From the NCBI RefSeq assembly GCF_032362555.1, contig NC_083531.1, positions 806,001-870,000 on the forward strand: a stretch of 64,000 nucleotides of DNA, in the 5' to 3' direction. The number at the start of each line of letters is the position of its first letter. Positions within the stretch are counted from its first letter, which is position 1. Under the pieces are notes generated by a model. The model was not told the DNA's origin. It did not search any database and worked only from the letters and a program-made list of their open reading frames with translations. This DNA is from Amyelois transitella (lineage: Eukaryota > Arthropoda > Insecta > Lepidoptera > Pyralidae). Position numbers and translations under genes: made by a program. Positions 20,090-33,900 of this stretch are shown here, piece by piece.

Positions 20090-21649
20090 CTCACTATGGG
20101 AATGGGACAAGCGGGATTCACCGGCATTCACCTGGCGCTTTGTCCCGCTTGCAAAATGTAGTAAATAAAAACACAGTCGTAATTTCGTTCATTTAATTGA
20201 ATATGTTAACATCCACATTAGTGTAATTAAAGCAAAGTGTGTGTGCATACATTTAGCAAAAGTGGACCTATTTGTAATGAGACAATTATTATATTAAAAA
20301 TGTGCACTGCTTACAGAACAATATACACAGTAAAATATAACAAAAATTTTATAAAAAAAAAAAATATACCCCATTAAATTACAAATTTTAATTTTTCTAG
20401 TCTGTGGCTTGACTAACGTCAGATTCGAATTATAATAGTGATGAACGAGACTTGGGCTTTAAAAAAAGACTAGATGAGTCTTGAGTTGTAAGACTAACAA
20501 TTAATTTGAGCCAGTCTTTTATTGTAAATTAATCGGCCGAACAAATTTAATTACAATTTAAAAACTTTAATTCCTATTTAGGAACGTAATGTCATACAAA
20601 TACAAATAAAGTCAATATATGTTTTTAAAACAATTACAAATATAAATTATAATTTTTTATAGATAAGACAACCTGACCCTTGGTTAACATTGACAGTGAG
20701 TCAGTTTTATCTGCCGTCAAGTGTACTTAAAAACCTCTCTAACAATGACAATTTGTGATAACAAAGTGATACAAATTTTAAAATTCTAAAATACTGAGAG
20801 ATTGAATACAATTTTTGTTTTATCCTAAATATTTTGACTAATTTTAATAATGTTAATCCAAAAACGTAAAGCTGAGTTCACATTGGGCTACACGCAAAAT
20901 TTTTCTACCTAAATGTAAAAAAATGTTTAACTGGTAAAACTTGTTAAAATTTATATAATTTCTATCAATATAAGATAACGTTTTAAACAAAATCCAAGGT
21001 TTAATTTTTTTTTTTCGAATAGGTATAGTATAGTTTTTCAGAGTCCTGCGAGGCCTTAATATTGAATTAAGAACACGAAGAGATGAAAGAAAGAAAAGAG
21101 ACATATAAACTTCTAATACAAATTTTATAATCATATAAGAAAAGAAAATTTCGAATTTCAATATAAATTACTCAAAATATTGGATTTTGCTTCAAACATT
21201 ATTATATCGATATACTTACTTGTTCATTAATATTAAATCATTATAAAAAAAAGAACTTATTAGCTTCAATATTCCGTTTGTTAGTATTTCAAATGTCTAT
21301 CTTAAAATTGTACTTTTCATTAATTTATTTGTCAAAGAAATATTCCTCTAGTGTGTTACAAAAACCTAACAGTTTTAACACACACTGACATATAAGATTT
21401 AAATAGATAAGTATCACTAAGTAAATAAGTAAGTTAAGTAATTTTCTGCAAATTTGCGTTTGTTCATATGTCGCCAATGATAAAGAATTATCAGATGCAT
21501 CATACAGTACTTAAGTAGAATGATGATTGGTTCCCTTTAGTCTAAAAACATTTTCCGAGTTAAACCCCCATCTACCGAACTATCCACAAACATGTCATAT
21601 CTTACCTCTCTCAATGTGCATTCGTCCACGATTTAGATTTAAGAGATCT
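20090..21649. other. AT-rich intergenic DNA between COQ2 and GTPBP2
   Basis: No coding region or RNA gene was recognised on either strand. The GTPBP2 3' UTR and poly(A) site (minus strand) should fall in or near the right part. Confidence 0.45.
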
Positions 21650-21800
21650 GTAAATTGACGTCCAGTGAAAATGCTGCAGTGTAGTTTGTTCCGCCACTTC
21701 TTCTACACATGCGCTTTGGAAGCGGCAGTAGTTATAAAAAGCGATGTGACGTCAACAAGTGATACCTTGTATCCAATTTTGTAAATTAATCTATTCTATC
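21650..21800 (+). repeat. Family E interspersed repeat
   Basis: Reference for family E: GTAAATTGACGTCCAGTG, AAAATGCTGCAGTGTAG, TTTGTTCCGCC, CTTCTTCTACACATGCGC, GGAAGCGGCAGTAGTTATAA, GTGACGTCAA. Non-coding. The two GACGTC sites at either end are constant among copies. Confidence 0.6.
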
Positions 21801-21973
21801 ATAATACCTCTCTTTTCATCTCATCAAGCGAAGGGAGAGAGTCATATTCGTCGTCAATTAATGCAGGAATTATTTCAACTGATCCTATGAATATACAAAT
21901 ACCAAATTTACAAATGAAGCCCAAAATTGGGACGTATTTAAGTGACGCGGAGATATAAGACAAATTTTCAACT

Positions 21974-24900
21974 TCAAGGTATATATGGGAAAACTTGCGT
22001 GACGCGGCCGATGCCCCTGCAAAGCAGAAAAAAAATTATAATTATTATAAATACATACATAGTGCCCTGTGGTTCCCGACACCAATAAAAAAAAAAGAAT
22101 AGGACCACTCCATCTCGTTCCCATGGATGTCGTTAAAGGCGACTAAGGGATTAACCTAGGCTTGTAAACTTGGGATTCTTCTTTTAGGCGACGGGCTAGC
22201 AACCTCAAGTCACTATTTGAATCTCAATTCTATCATTCCCAGAAGAATCCCAAGTTTACAAGCCTAGGTATCCCTTACTCGCCTTTTACGACATCCATGG
22301 GAACGAGATGGAGTGGTCCTATTCCCAAACGATATGACAATTAGTAGGTGACATAACATAACATAAAAAATCACGCCTCTTTCCCGGAGGGGTAGGCAGA
22401 GACTACCTCTTTAGTAAGTGACATTCAAAATATTCCACAATAACGAATAAGAAAAAAAAATTTGAATTTTGAAAAAAGAATTTTCTAAATTTCCCCCACC
22501 TGGTGCCGCCGCCGGCGGTGAACAGCAGCCGGCGGCCGCGCGCGAGGAACTCCGGCAGCCGCACGAACCGGAACAGCGCAGGCGCAGCTTCCCCGGCGCG
22601 GATCACGCTGTCGCGGGACATTATGCCCTGGGGAAGTACACACATATGTACGTTGAAGTTGACGTCGTTGAAGAAAATGCTGCAGTGCAGTTTGTTACCG
22701 CTTCTTCTGCACTGACGCCTTGGAAGCGGCAGTAAACTTAGTTTTAAGTAATTTATTTGACGTCAACCAATTTTGTGAAACCAAACGTTTTGACAATTAT
22801 TAAGCGATACGAAGTATTGTATAATACCTAATAAATAAAAATTTTGAATTTGAATTTGTCTGTTTGACAAGTGACAAGCTTATTCTATATTTTTTGGCCC
22901 GTTTGTTCCTATACACGTAAAAATTAATTTAAATCTTTCATACATACATATGATCACGTCTTCATCCCTTGCGGGCTAGACAGAGCCGACAGTCTTGAAA
23001 AGACTGAATGGCCACGTTCTGCTATTTGGCTTAATGATAGAATTGAGATTCAAATAGTGATAGGTAGCTAGCCCATCGCCTAAAAAAGAATCCCAAGTTT
23101 GTAAGCCTATCCCTTAGTCGCCTTTTACGAAATCCGTGGGAAAGAGATGGAGTGGTCCTATTCTTTTTCGTATTGGTGCCGGGAACCACACGGCACATAT
23201 TGTTGCTGCTATATCTTAAGCCGGGTAGACAGAGCCACCAGTCATTATACAATTTGTGCTAAATAATATCAGAAAACTTAACTAGAGAAGGTAAATTAAG
23301 ATGGTGGAGTTACTGTAACTTACATTTTTTTATGTCAATTTCTTTATACTATTTTTACATACATAAAGTGACGTCTATATTTTTTGCGAGGTAGGTATAG
23401 CCGTCAGCCTTGAAAGACTAATAGGCCTCGTTCAGCCGTTTGGCTTAGATAGAATTGAGATTCAAATAGTGACAAGTTGCTAGCCCATCGCCTAAAAGAA
23501 GATTCTCATGTTTATAACTCTATCCCTTAGTCGCATTTTACGACATCCATGGGAAAGAGTCGTAATAACGTCGTAACTTTCTCAATCGATGCTCTTTGCC
23601 CAAACAAAATTAAAATTGAATAAAATACATATATAAATAATAATTCTGATGTGCCGTGTGGTTCCCGGCACCAACAGAAAAAAGAATAGGACCACTCCAT
23701 CTCTCTCCTATGGATGTCGTAAAAGGCGACTAAGGGGTAGGCTTATAAACTTGGGATTCTTCTTTTAGGCGATAGGCTAGCAACCTGTCACTGTTTGAAC
23801 CTAAATTCTATCATTAACCCATACAGCTGAACGTGGCCATTCAGTCTTTTCAAGACTGTTGGCTCTGTCTACCCCGCAAGGGATATAGACGTGACTATAT
23901 GTATATATGTAAAATACCTATAATGTTTACATAAATAATAATTCTGATATTTACCTCGACTATAGCGGTCTGTCGCACATTGCCCACGTGGACGGTGCAT
24001 TGGAACCCCGGCCCTATGGACGTGGAGTGGCGAAGAACTTGCACCGTCGCCTGCATCAATAAATAAATGTCAAAACAGACCAGAGATTAAAATTTTAAAA
24101 TTTCGCACAGCGCCATCTATGGAGCAGCATACATACATACATACATATGGTCACGTCTATATCCCTTGCTGGGTAGACAGAGCCAACAGTCTTGAAAAGA
24201 CTGAATGGCCACGTTCAGCTATTTGGCATAATGATAGAATTGAGATTCAAATAGTGACAGGTTGCTAGCCCATCGCCTAAAAAAGAATCCCAAGTTTATA
24301 AGCCTATCCCTTAGTCGCCTTTTACGACATCCATGGGAAAGAGATGGAGTGGTCCTATTCTTTTTGTATTGGTGCCGGGAACCACACGGAAACCACTGCA
24401 TGGAGCAGCATTGTAAAATAATGAACCGTTGCACGTTTCAAGTCCGTACATTGCCAACTATCTATTACTAACTGTCTGCATATATAAATAAGCAACCTTT
24501 TTATGTTTGAAACTGGTCACTAATAAAAAGGGATTATCATACAGAAATTTGAATTAAAAAAAAATGATGAAAATGTAATTTTGTTTTAAGAGCAATTGTT
24601 TACATATAAGTCTCAATAGTATTTAATACTAGCTGTTGCCCGCAACTCCGTTTGCGTGTTATTGGAAATACAAAGGTTAAGTTTATTATATTAATTAATC
24701 AAAAACTCGCGAGATGGCTGTAGTTTTGCTCCGCCTCCATTTAATAATAATAAAAAAAGTTACGTTTGTACTCTATGACCTAGAGTACAATCTCGCGAGT
24801 TTTTGATTAATAGAGTCTATGTCATAGTCATAATCATGTCTATGCTCTATGATTAATACGCTTGCGCGTTACAATTCCGCACAGCGCCATCTATCATTCA

Positions 24901-27900
24901 CCTGGAAGAACAGACATCCGCGGGGCTCCTCGGGGTCCTCCAGATACACTCGGCCCTCGCAGGTGCACTCCGGCCCGTCCGCGTCATCTTCTTGTTCTAG
25001 AAGATTCTTGTTTTTCCTCCGCACCGATTTCCTGTTGTCATTGTCCGTTTGTGATTGTTTCATTAGTTCTTGTACCTGGGGTATATAAGGAAAAATGTCA
25101 AAATTATTGTTCTATAGAGTCATTATTTTATTTATATATTTGTGTAAATCAAAAAATAATAATAAAACTTGATGTTTGATATGTTCCTTTTATAACTATG
25201 TACTTACTATTTTCTTGTTACTGTGTAAATTTCTATGCAATAAAGATATTACAAACAAACAAACAAATAAAATAAAGAGAAATTAAGTACAAGGGCAGAG
25301 AAATTTCTACCAACTGGCCCACGACAGGAAAGTGTGAAGAAAGGCATTGGCTTGTGTACATAATAATTAAGATATAAAATTACATAAACTTACTGATATT
25401 AATAAACCTACAAAATAAAAGTCATTGTGAAATAATAAAAATTATTTCACAGATGTGGGACAGGATATGAGAATAGGCAAAACTTCTTAGTAAATGCCAA
25501 GTCATTGAGAAAAAAAGTAAAAGAATAGGAACTCTCCGTCTCTTTACCATGGATGTCGTTAAAGGCGACTAAGGGATAGGCTTATAAAATTGCGATCCCT
25601 TTTTTAGACGATGGGCTAGCAACCTGTCACTATTTGGATCTCAATTCCATCATTAAGCCGAGCAGCTGAACCTGGCCATTCAGTCTTTTCGGGACTACTG
25701 GCTCTGCCTACCCCGTAAGGGATATAGACGTGACTATATGTATGTATGAACTAATGATGGGTCATCCTAATTATATATTTTATGTATGTATATGTATTTA
25801 TAGTGTATATTATGTATTTGTATGTATATCTTGTATGTCTCTTAACGGCCTCTGTGGCTCAGCGGTAGTACGCTTGTCTGTGACACCGGAGGTCCCGGGT
25901 TCGAATCCCGGCCAGGGCATGATGAGAAAAGAACTTTTTCTGATTGTCCTGGGTCTTGGATGTTTATCTATATAAGTATTTATTATAAAATATAGTATCG
26001 TTGAGTTAGTATCTCGTAACACAAGTTTCGAACTTACTTCGAGGCTAACTCAATCAGTGTAATTTGTCCCGTATATATTTATTTATTTTATGTATTTACG
26101 CATTTTTTTTGTAATGTATGTATTTTGTCAGTATGCATGTGCACTTTATCGCATCACCAACTTAAAGTTTTTTCTGTTTGGTCAGCTGGTTGACTGGTAG
26201 AGAATGCCAAACGGCATTAAGTCCGCCTTTTGTACATTTTTTTGTGCAATAAAGTTTAAATAAATAAATAAATAAATGTATGTATGCAGATATAACTGTT
26301 GTACACAAGTCCTAAGGGAACTCACCGACAGAGAAGCGACACAGTTCCCGTTGCAGCCGCCAAACTGCGGGCGGCGACGCGGCGCCCGGGGCGCGCGGTA
26401 CGTCAGCAGCACCTGGTGATCAAACGTTTGGTGAGTCCCCATTTAATATAGTATTAGAACGTTTATGTACGTGTGGTTCGCCGCACTAGTGGAAAAAAGT
26501 ATAGGACCACTTCACCCATTTCCCATGGATCCCATCAATGTGTGTGATGTGTGTCTGTCCGGGCCGCAGGGCGCTGGGCGCGGCTGAGAGTCCGAGCGAG
26601 GCGCAGTGTCCGGCGGTGACGCGGACCCGGGGCTCTGCCCGCTGTGAGCTGTGTGAGACACTCGCCTGTCCGGGCCGCAGGGCGCTGGGCGCGGCTGAGA
26701 GTCCGAGCGAGGCGCAGTGTCCGGCGGTGACGCGGACCCGGGGCTCTGCCCGCTGTGAGCTGTGTGAGACACTCGCCTGTCCGGGCCGCAGGGCGCTGGG
26801 CGCGGCTGAGAGTCCGAGCGAGGCGCAGTGTCCGGCGGTGACGCGGACCCGGGGCTCTGCCCGCTGTGAGCTGTGTGAGACACTCGCCTGTCCGGGCCGC
26901 AGGGCGCTGGGCGCGGCTGAGAGTCCGAGCGAGGCGCAGTGTCCGGCGGTGACGCGGACCCGGGGCTCTGCCCGCTGTGAGCTGTGTGAGACACTCGCCT
27001 GTCCGGGCCGCAGGGCGCTGGGCGCGGCTGAGAGTCCGAGCGAGGCGCAGTGTCCGGCGGTGACGCGGACCCGGGGCTCTGCCCGCTGTGAGCTGTGTGA
27101 GACACTCGCCTGTCCGGGCCGCAGGGCGCTGGGCGCGGCTGAGAGTCCGAGCGAGGCGCAGTGTCCGGCGGTGACGCGGACCCGGGGCTCTGCCCGCTGT
27201 GAGCTGTGTGAGACACTCGCCTGTCCGGGCCGCAGGGCGCTGGGCGCGGCTGAGAGTCCGAGCGAGGCGCAGTGTCCGGCGGTGACGCGGACCCGGGGCT
27301 CTGCCCGCTGTGAGCTGTGTGAGACACTCGCCTGTCCGGGCCGCAGGGCGCTGGGCGCGGCTGAGAGTCCGAGCGAGGCGCAGTGTCCGGCGGTGACGCG
27401 GACCCGGGGCTCTGCCCGCTGTGAGCTGTGTGAGACACTCGCCTGTCCGGGCCGCAGGGCGCTGGGCGCGGCTGAGAGTCCGAGCGAGGCGCAGTGTCCG
27501 GCGGTGACGCGGACCCGGGGCTCTGCCCGCTGTGAGCTGTGTGAGACACTCGCCTGTCCGGGCCGCAGGGCGCTGGGCGCGGCTGAGAGTCCGAGCGAGG
27601 CGCAGTGTCCGGCGGTGACGCGGACCCGGGGCTCTGCCCGCTGTGAGCTGTGTGAGACACTCGCCTGTCCGGGCCGCAGGGCGCTGGGCGCGGCTGAGAG
27701 TCCGAGCGAGGCGCAGTGTCCGGCGGTGACGCGGACCCGGGGCTCTGCCCGCTGTGAGCTGTGTGAGACACTCGCCTGTCCGGGCCGCAGGGCGCTGGGC
27801 GCGGCTGAGAGTCCGAGCGAGGCGCAGTGTCCGGCGGTGACGCGGACCCGGGGCTCTGCCCGCTGTGAGCTGTGTGAGACACTCGCCTGTCCGGGCCGCA

Positions 27901-30900
27901 GGGCGCTGGGCGCGGCTGAGAGTCCGAGCGAGGCGCAGTGTCCGGCGGTGACGCGGACCCGGGGCTCTGCCCGCTGTGAGCTGTGTGAGACACTCGCCTG
28001 TCCGGGCCGCAGGGCGCTGGGCGCGGCTGAGAGTCCGAGCGAGGCGCAGTGTCCGGCGGTGACGCGGACCCGGGGCTCTGCCCGCTGTGAGCTGTGTGAG
28101 ACACTCGCCTGTCCGGGCCGCAGGGCGCTGGGCGCGGCTGAGAGTCCGAGCGAGGCGCAGTGTCCGGCGGTGACGCGGACCCGGGGCTCTGCCCGCTGTG
28201 AGCTGTGTGAGACACTCGCCTGTCCGGGCCGCAGGGCGCTGGGCGCGGCTGAGAGTCCGAGCGAGGCGCAGTGTCCGGCGGTGACGCGGACCCGGGGCTC
28301 TGCCCGCTGTGAGCTGTGTGAGACACTCGCCTGTCCGGGCCGCAGGGCGCTGGGCGCGGCTGAGAGTCCGAGCGAGGCGCAGTGTCCGGCGGTGACGCGG
28401 ACCCGGGGCTCTGCCCGCTGTGAGCTGTGTGAGACACTCGCCTGTCCGGGCCGCAGGGCGCTGGGCGCGGCTGAGAGTCCGAGCGAGGCGCAGTGTCCGG
28501 CGGTGACGCGGACCCGGGGCTCTGCCCGCTGTGAGCTGTGTGAGACACTCGCCTGTCCGGGCCGCAGGGCGCTGGGCGCGGCTGAGAGTCCGAGCGAGGC
28601 GCAGTGTCCGGCGGTGACGCGGACCCGGGGCTCTGCCCGCTGTGAGCTGTGTGAGACACTCGCCTGTCCGGGCCGCAGGGCGCTGGGCGCGGCTGAGAGT
28701 CCGAGCGAGGCGCAGTGTCCGGCGGTGACGCGCGCGCACGGCGCCCTGTTCCTGTACACGCTGCGAACTGTGATCGGCACGAACGACCCGGTTTCCGTGG
28801 GACCTGGCGACCGAAACAATTGATACATTTAATCACGTCTATATCCCGTGCGGGGTAGACAGAGTCAACAGTCATCAAAAAACTGAAAGGTCTCGTTCAG
28901 TTGTTTGGCTTAGTGACAAAATTGAGATTCAAATAGAGACAGGTTGCTAGCCCATCGCCTAAAACTCATCAGTTTTTCGTAAAAGGCGACTAAGGGATAG
29001 GCTTATACGATGGTATAGGCTTAGTCGCCTTTTACGACATCCATGGGAAAGAGATGGAGTGGTCCTTTTCTTTTTTCTGTCGGTGCCGGGAACCACACGA
29101 CACGAAACAATTAATATAGTATAATGAATAATCTATGTATAAGAGGCACAGGTTTAAATCCCACCACGGCCATGTACCAATAACTATTTTCGAAGTTACG
29201 TACATTAGTTTGAATACTAACCGACGCTCTTACGGTGAGAGAACACATCGTGTGGAAACCTGCACATTCAGGCAACTGGATGTGTGACCATGATCGATCC
29301 AATACGGGTTAGGTTCCGCTGCAAAGGTTGCGGAGGTCTGATGGGAGTCGCTTCGTGTAAAAACCTGACTCACCCAATCCAGGATCCATGGTCTAAGGCA
29401 TACCCCGGGCTCGTCTCCAGAGTTGTGGGGATGCAACCTGGACTAAAGCCTGTATAGGGATTTTGCACATTTTAATAGTTTTAACCTTTTCAGCGCCAAA
29501 GTCTGATATATCAGACGTTTAAGTTTCGTGCCCTCGCCGCCAAAGTCTGATATATCAGTCAAATAAATCTTACCAATTTAGCTGTATTTTTTCTTATCTT
29601 TATAGTACCTGACGACATATGCATAACATTTTTAGACAGTTCATACTTTAGTTAATCAAAAATAACAATTTCACGATTTATTATAATGTTATTTGAATAA
29701 TAAATTATCAAAAACAAAACCATGTTTATCAGAGATTCTGACTTTTTTTTTATTTGAACCCTCAGCGCCAATGTCTTATATATCAGACATTAGTGATGTT
29801 ACATTACAATGTTACTACTTAAACCAGAAATCTGGAACTCTCAAAAGAAACGTCTAAGAAATTAAAAATATTACAGGTTTTTGTTTTGGCCATAAAACTT
29901 TTTAGTGTGTCGTAATTTTACCAAGTTTTAGCACAGAAAATGCATTTATTTTCAAATGATGTTTTGCATCGAACTCAGTAAATTGCATGGTATGTCACAA
30001 CACTATAGCGACACGATCATGCATCTGTCTCGTACGCCAACGACTGATATATAAGACGCGGAAGTGACGTCAGAGGCGTTAGATGTTTCTAGAACTATTT
30101 ATTTCGTGCTGTACAATGAGGGTAGGAGGTATCGATAAATTATGGAAGTACCCTGTCATGTTATTTTCTGGGATATCATCTCTGCGTTGCTGTGTAGATT
30201 TATTATAATTGCAAATTAATATTTATTGAAATATGACCACTGCAAAGGAGTTGATTAGGATTTACCTTTTAGCCATGGCAATTGTAAGTAAAACAAAATT
30301 GAGACGACGAAACGAAAAATTACACTTTCAGATGATTCAAGTTAGTCATGTAGGGTAGGTAAAATTTTTACAACATTCAATCGGTTTTTGTCTTTAAAAT
30401 AAAAATAACCTGATTGAAGGATTTTTAAATAATAATAATACGATCATCAATATTAGTAAAATAATAATTGTCTCCATCATTTAATTAATTAAATCAATAA
30501 GTTAAATGTATATCTTTCGTAAGGTATCGAAGTTTATGACCGGAAGTTGACACATCACTAACACTCGTTAAAAATTCATATTAAGCGTACGCCACTGTCT
30601 GATTTATCAGACACGTAGTGATGCAATTAATTATCATGATTACTTGTGCGTTTTTTCGCTGTATTAATACGCCACTGAGATTTCAATACATTTTAAAATG
30701 TTTCAAGGAGTAACAATAATAAAATAAAACCCATGAACTTAAAATATAACTGTTTTATAATGATTTATTTAATACAAATTAATAATATCGATACTCAATA
30801 TTGTCAACACTAGTAAATCAACCACGTTTATTGCCGTGGCGTGTGGTGAACGTTTTTGACGAAAACTCTTGGCGTGGAAAGGGTTAAATAATATAATTGC

Positions 30901-33900
30901 AAATAAATAAAATTATAAATACACACATACAACCGTGTAAATTGACGTCCGATGAAAATGCTGCAGTGTAGTTTGTTCCGCCGCTTCTTCTGCCCATGCG
31001 CTTTGGAAGCGGTAGTAGTTATAATTAGATTTAAGTTATGTGACGTCAATTTCAAAATTGGATACAAAGTATCACTTACCTTGTATCCAATTTTGAAAAT
31101 ACGAGTAAATCTATTCTATAAAAACTCATACGCGGAACTCCTTCGTCCCGCCAAAAATTCGGCGGACGAGTAAATTTAAAAATGTCAAAGAACGTTTTGA
31201 CAATTATTAAGCGATATGAAGTATCCTATAATAATAAATAAAAATTTTTAATTTGAATTTTGTTTTTTTGACAAGTGAAAACCTTATTCTATATTTTTTG
31301 ACCAGTTTGTTCCTGTACACTTAAAAAAATAATTTAAATCTTTCATTTTATCTTATATCCATTATCCAATCTTCTCTTACTCTGACTGCGCTTCACCTTC
31401 AATTGAGTAAGCTTTAAATCTATCGATACACCTGTATGAAGAAGAAGAAGTCTTCTTCTTCATCTTACCTATGATGAGCTGATCGCCCTCATATATCTGC
31501 CCTTTGGCCATCAGCCCGCCGACGACGGGGCCCTCAGAGTCACCCACGTGGAAAATCTCGTCGATTTGAAACTCGCACGTCTCCTAAAATAAACAGTTAA
31601 ACTAAATATAAAACACGTCTCTAACCGTGCGTACAAATTAACATAACATAACATGTAATGCTCCCTTGCGGAGTGGACAGGGCCAACAAGTCTTAAAGAC
31701 TTAGGCCACGTTCAGGTATTGTTTGGCTAAATTATAGTATTGACATTGAAATAGTGACAGGTTGCTAGCCTATCGCTTGAAAGAAGAATCTCAAATTTTC
31801 AAGCCTAACCCTTAGACGCCTTATACGACACCAAGAGATGGAGAGTTCCTATTCTCTTTTTTTTTATTAGAGCCGGAAACCACACGGCGGCGTCTTATAT
31901 ATAAATCTTATACATAGACACATTCTTAGGCAGTTTAGTCTCAACTCGATAATATATTTTTCTTATACATTTTGTGCGAAATACTATCAGAAAATTTAAC
32001 ATGATAAGGTAAATTAAGATAGTGGAGTTACTGTAATTATTAATCTCAATTCTATCATCAAGCCGAACAGCTGAACGCGGCCAATCAGTCTTTACAAAAC
32101 TGTTGGCTCTGACTACCCCGCAAGGGATATAGACGCGACTATATGTATGTATGTATGTAAGTATGTCTCAACTGTGTTTTTTTATAATGTTGTGTTTAAT
32201 TCTGTATTTTGTGTCTGTAGCAACTGAATAAACGATTTTATCTATCTATCTTTGTATGTGTATGTAAGTATGTATGTTGAGACTATACAAGTTATATGTA
32301 TGTATGTATATGTATATATGTTTGTAAGTATGTATGTTGAGACTACACAAGTTAACTCACATCCTCCGGCTTCTCCTTAACATCCACGCTGGGCGGTTGG
32401 AGCGCTAACAGGTACGCGTGCAAAGCGTTGAGTCCCGCGCCGCGCACGCAGCTGACGGGGAACACTGGAATATGCTCCAATTCCGGCCTGGAACGCGGTT
32501 CAAATTCAAATTCAAAATTTTTATTCATACATACATACATATGATCACGTCTTTATCCCTTGCGGGCTAGACAGAGCCAACAGTCTTGATAAGACTGATA
32601 GGCCACAGGCCTGGAAATACGTCAAAATGTTGTTATTTCTAATTTAAAAAAATTACATACATATGTATTAAAGGGTCAGGTCAAAAGTACCCGAAACCGC
32701 CGAGCTTGCATGAAGAGAGTTATGAATGTGGATGAAGCGAAGAAAAAAAGAGAAGAGATTTTATGTATGTATGTTTGTCTATCCCTTGCGGGGTGGACAG
32801 AGCCAACAATCTTGAAAAGACTGAATGGCCACGTTCAGCTGTTCGGCTTAATGATAGAATTGAGATTCAAACAGTGTCGGGTTGCTAGCCCATCGCCTAA
32901 AAAAGAAACCCAAGTTTGTAAGCCTATCCCTTAGTCGCCTTTTACGACATTCATGGGAAAGAGATGGAGTGGTCCTATTCATTTTTGTATTGGTGCCGGG
33001 AACCACACGGCACTTTTTATTCATTATTATAGGATACTTCGTATCGCTTAATAATTGTCAAAACGTATGGTTTAACAACATTGGTTGACGTCAAATAAAT
33101 TACTTAAAACTAAGTTTACTACTTTACAGTGAGAGATCATGTTAAAAATTAAATAAATAAATAATAATAAATAAATATGAACGGGATAAATTACACAGAT
33201 TGTGTTGTGAGCTAGCACGAAAGTAAGTTCGAGACTTGTGTTACGAGATACTAACTCAACGATACTGTATTTTATAATAAATACTTATAAAGATAAACAT
33301 CCAAGACCCAGGCCAATCAGAAAAAGTTCGTTTCTCATCATGCCCTGGCCGGGATTCGAACCCGGGACCTCCAGTGTCACAGACAAGCGTATTACCGCTG
33401 CGCCACAGAGGCCGTCAAATTTAAAAATTGCTAATTATCATGATTTCTATACACATATATATCTATACTAATATTATAAAGCTGAAGAGTTTGTTTGATA
33501 TGCTCCAATTGCGGTTTGGAACGCAGGAAGAGATTATTCAAAAATGGCTAATTAATTATCTTGATGATTTCCTACAAGCGGCCCGTTAAGGCTTTGCGCG
33601 CGGCATAAACATGGATATTACTCGACCGATTTTGTCGAAATTTTGACATTTTTTAAATTCCAGGAAATTCGCAAGACCCACGGTAAATTAATATGAGAAA
33701 CATAGAGAAACTGTGAGGGCCGTGTTGTTCCCGAAACCAATTTAAAAAACAATTGGACCATTCCATCCCTTATCCATGGAAGTCGTGAAAGCCGACTAAG
33801 GGATTCTTCTTTTAGGCGATGGGATAGCAACCTATCACTATTTGAATCTCACTTCTATCTAATATCTAATAAGCCTAACAGCTGAACCGGCAATGTCTAA

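Noticed and set aside
22403-22645. 80-residue minus-strand ORF as a gene of its own
   Set aside because: It contains GTPBP2 coding exon 17 read into the intron; the GTGGGG donor at 22499 and the small last exon at 21974-22016 restore the conserved C-terminus.
25846-25920. Possible tRNA gene (also at 14107, 57339 and, minus strand, 12930, 33350, 34800, 38540, 52140)
   Set aside because: Box A and B are present, but the sequence does not close into an acceptor stem, and all copies share a long non-tRNA body. They are SINEs.
26555-28731. CRISPR-like array
   Set aside because: Directly contiguous repeats without variable spacers, in a eukaryotic exon-intron context.
26538-28823. Long open frames on both strands across the 111-bp array, up to 788 residues
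   Set aside because: They are by-products of a stop-free GC-rich unit repeated at a 3n length. Only the minus-strand frame continuing from GTPBP2 exon 13 has biological meaning.
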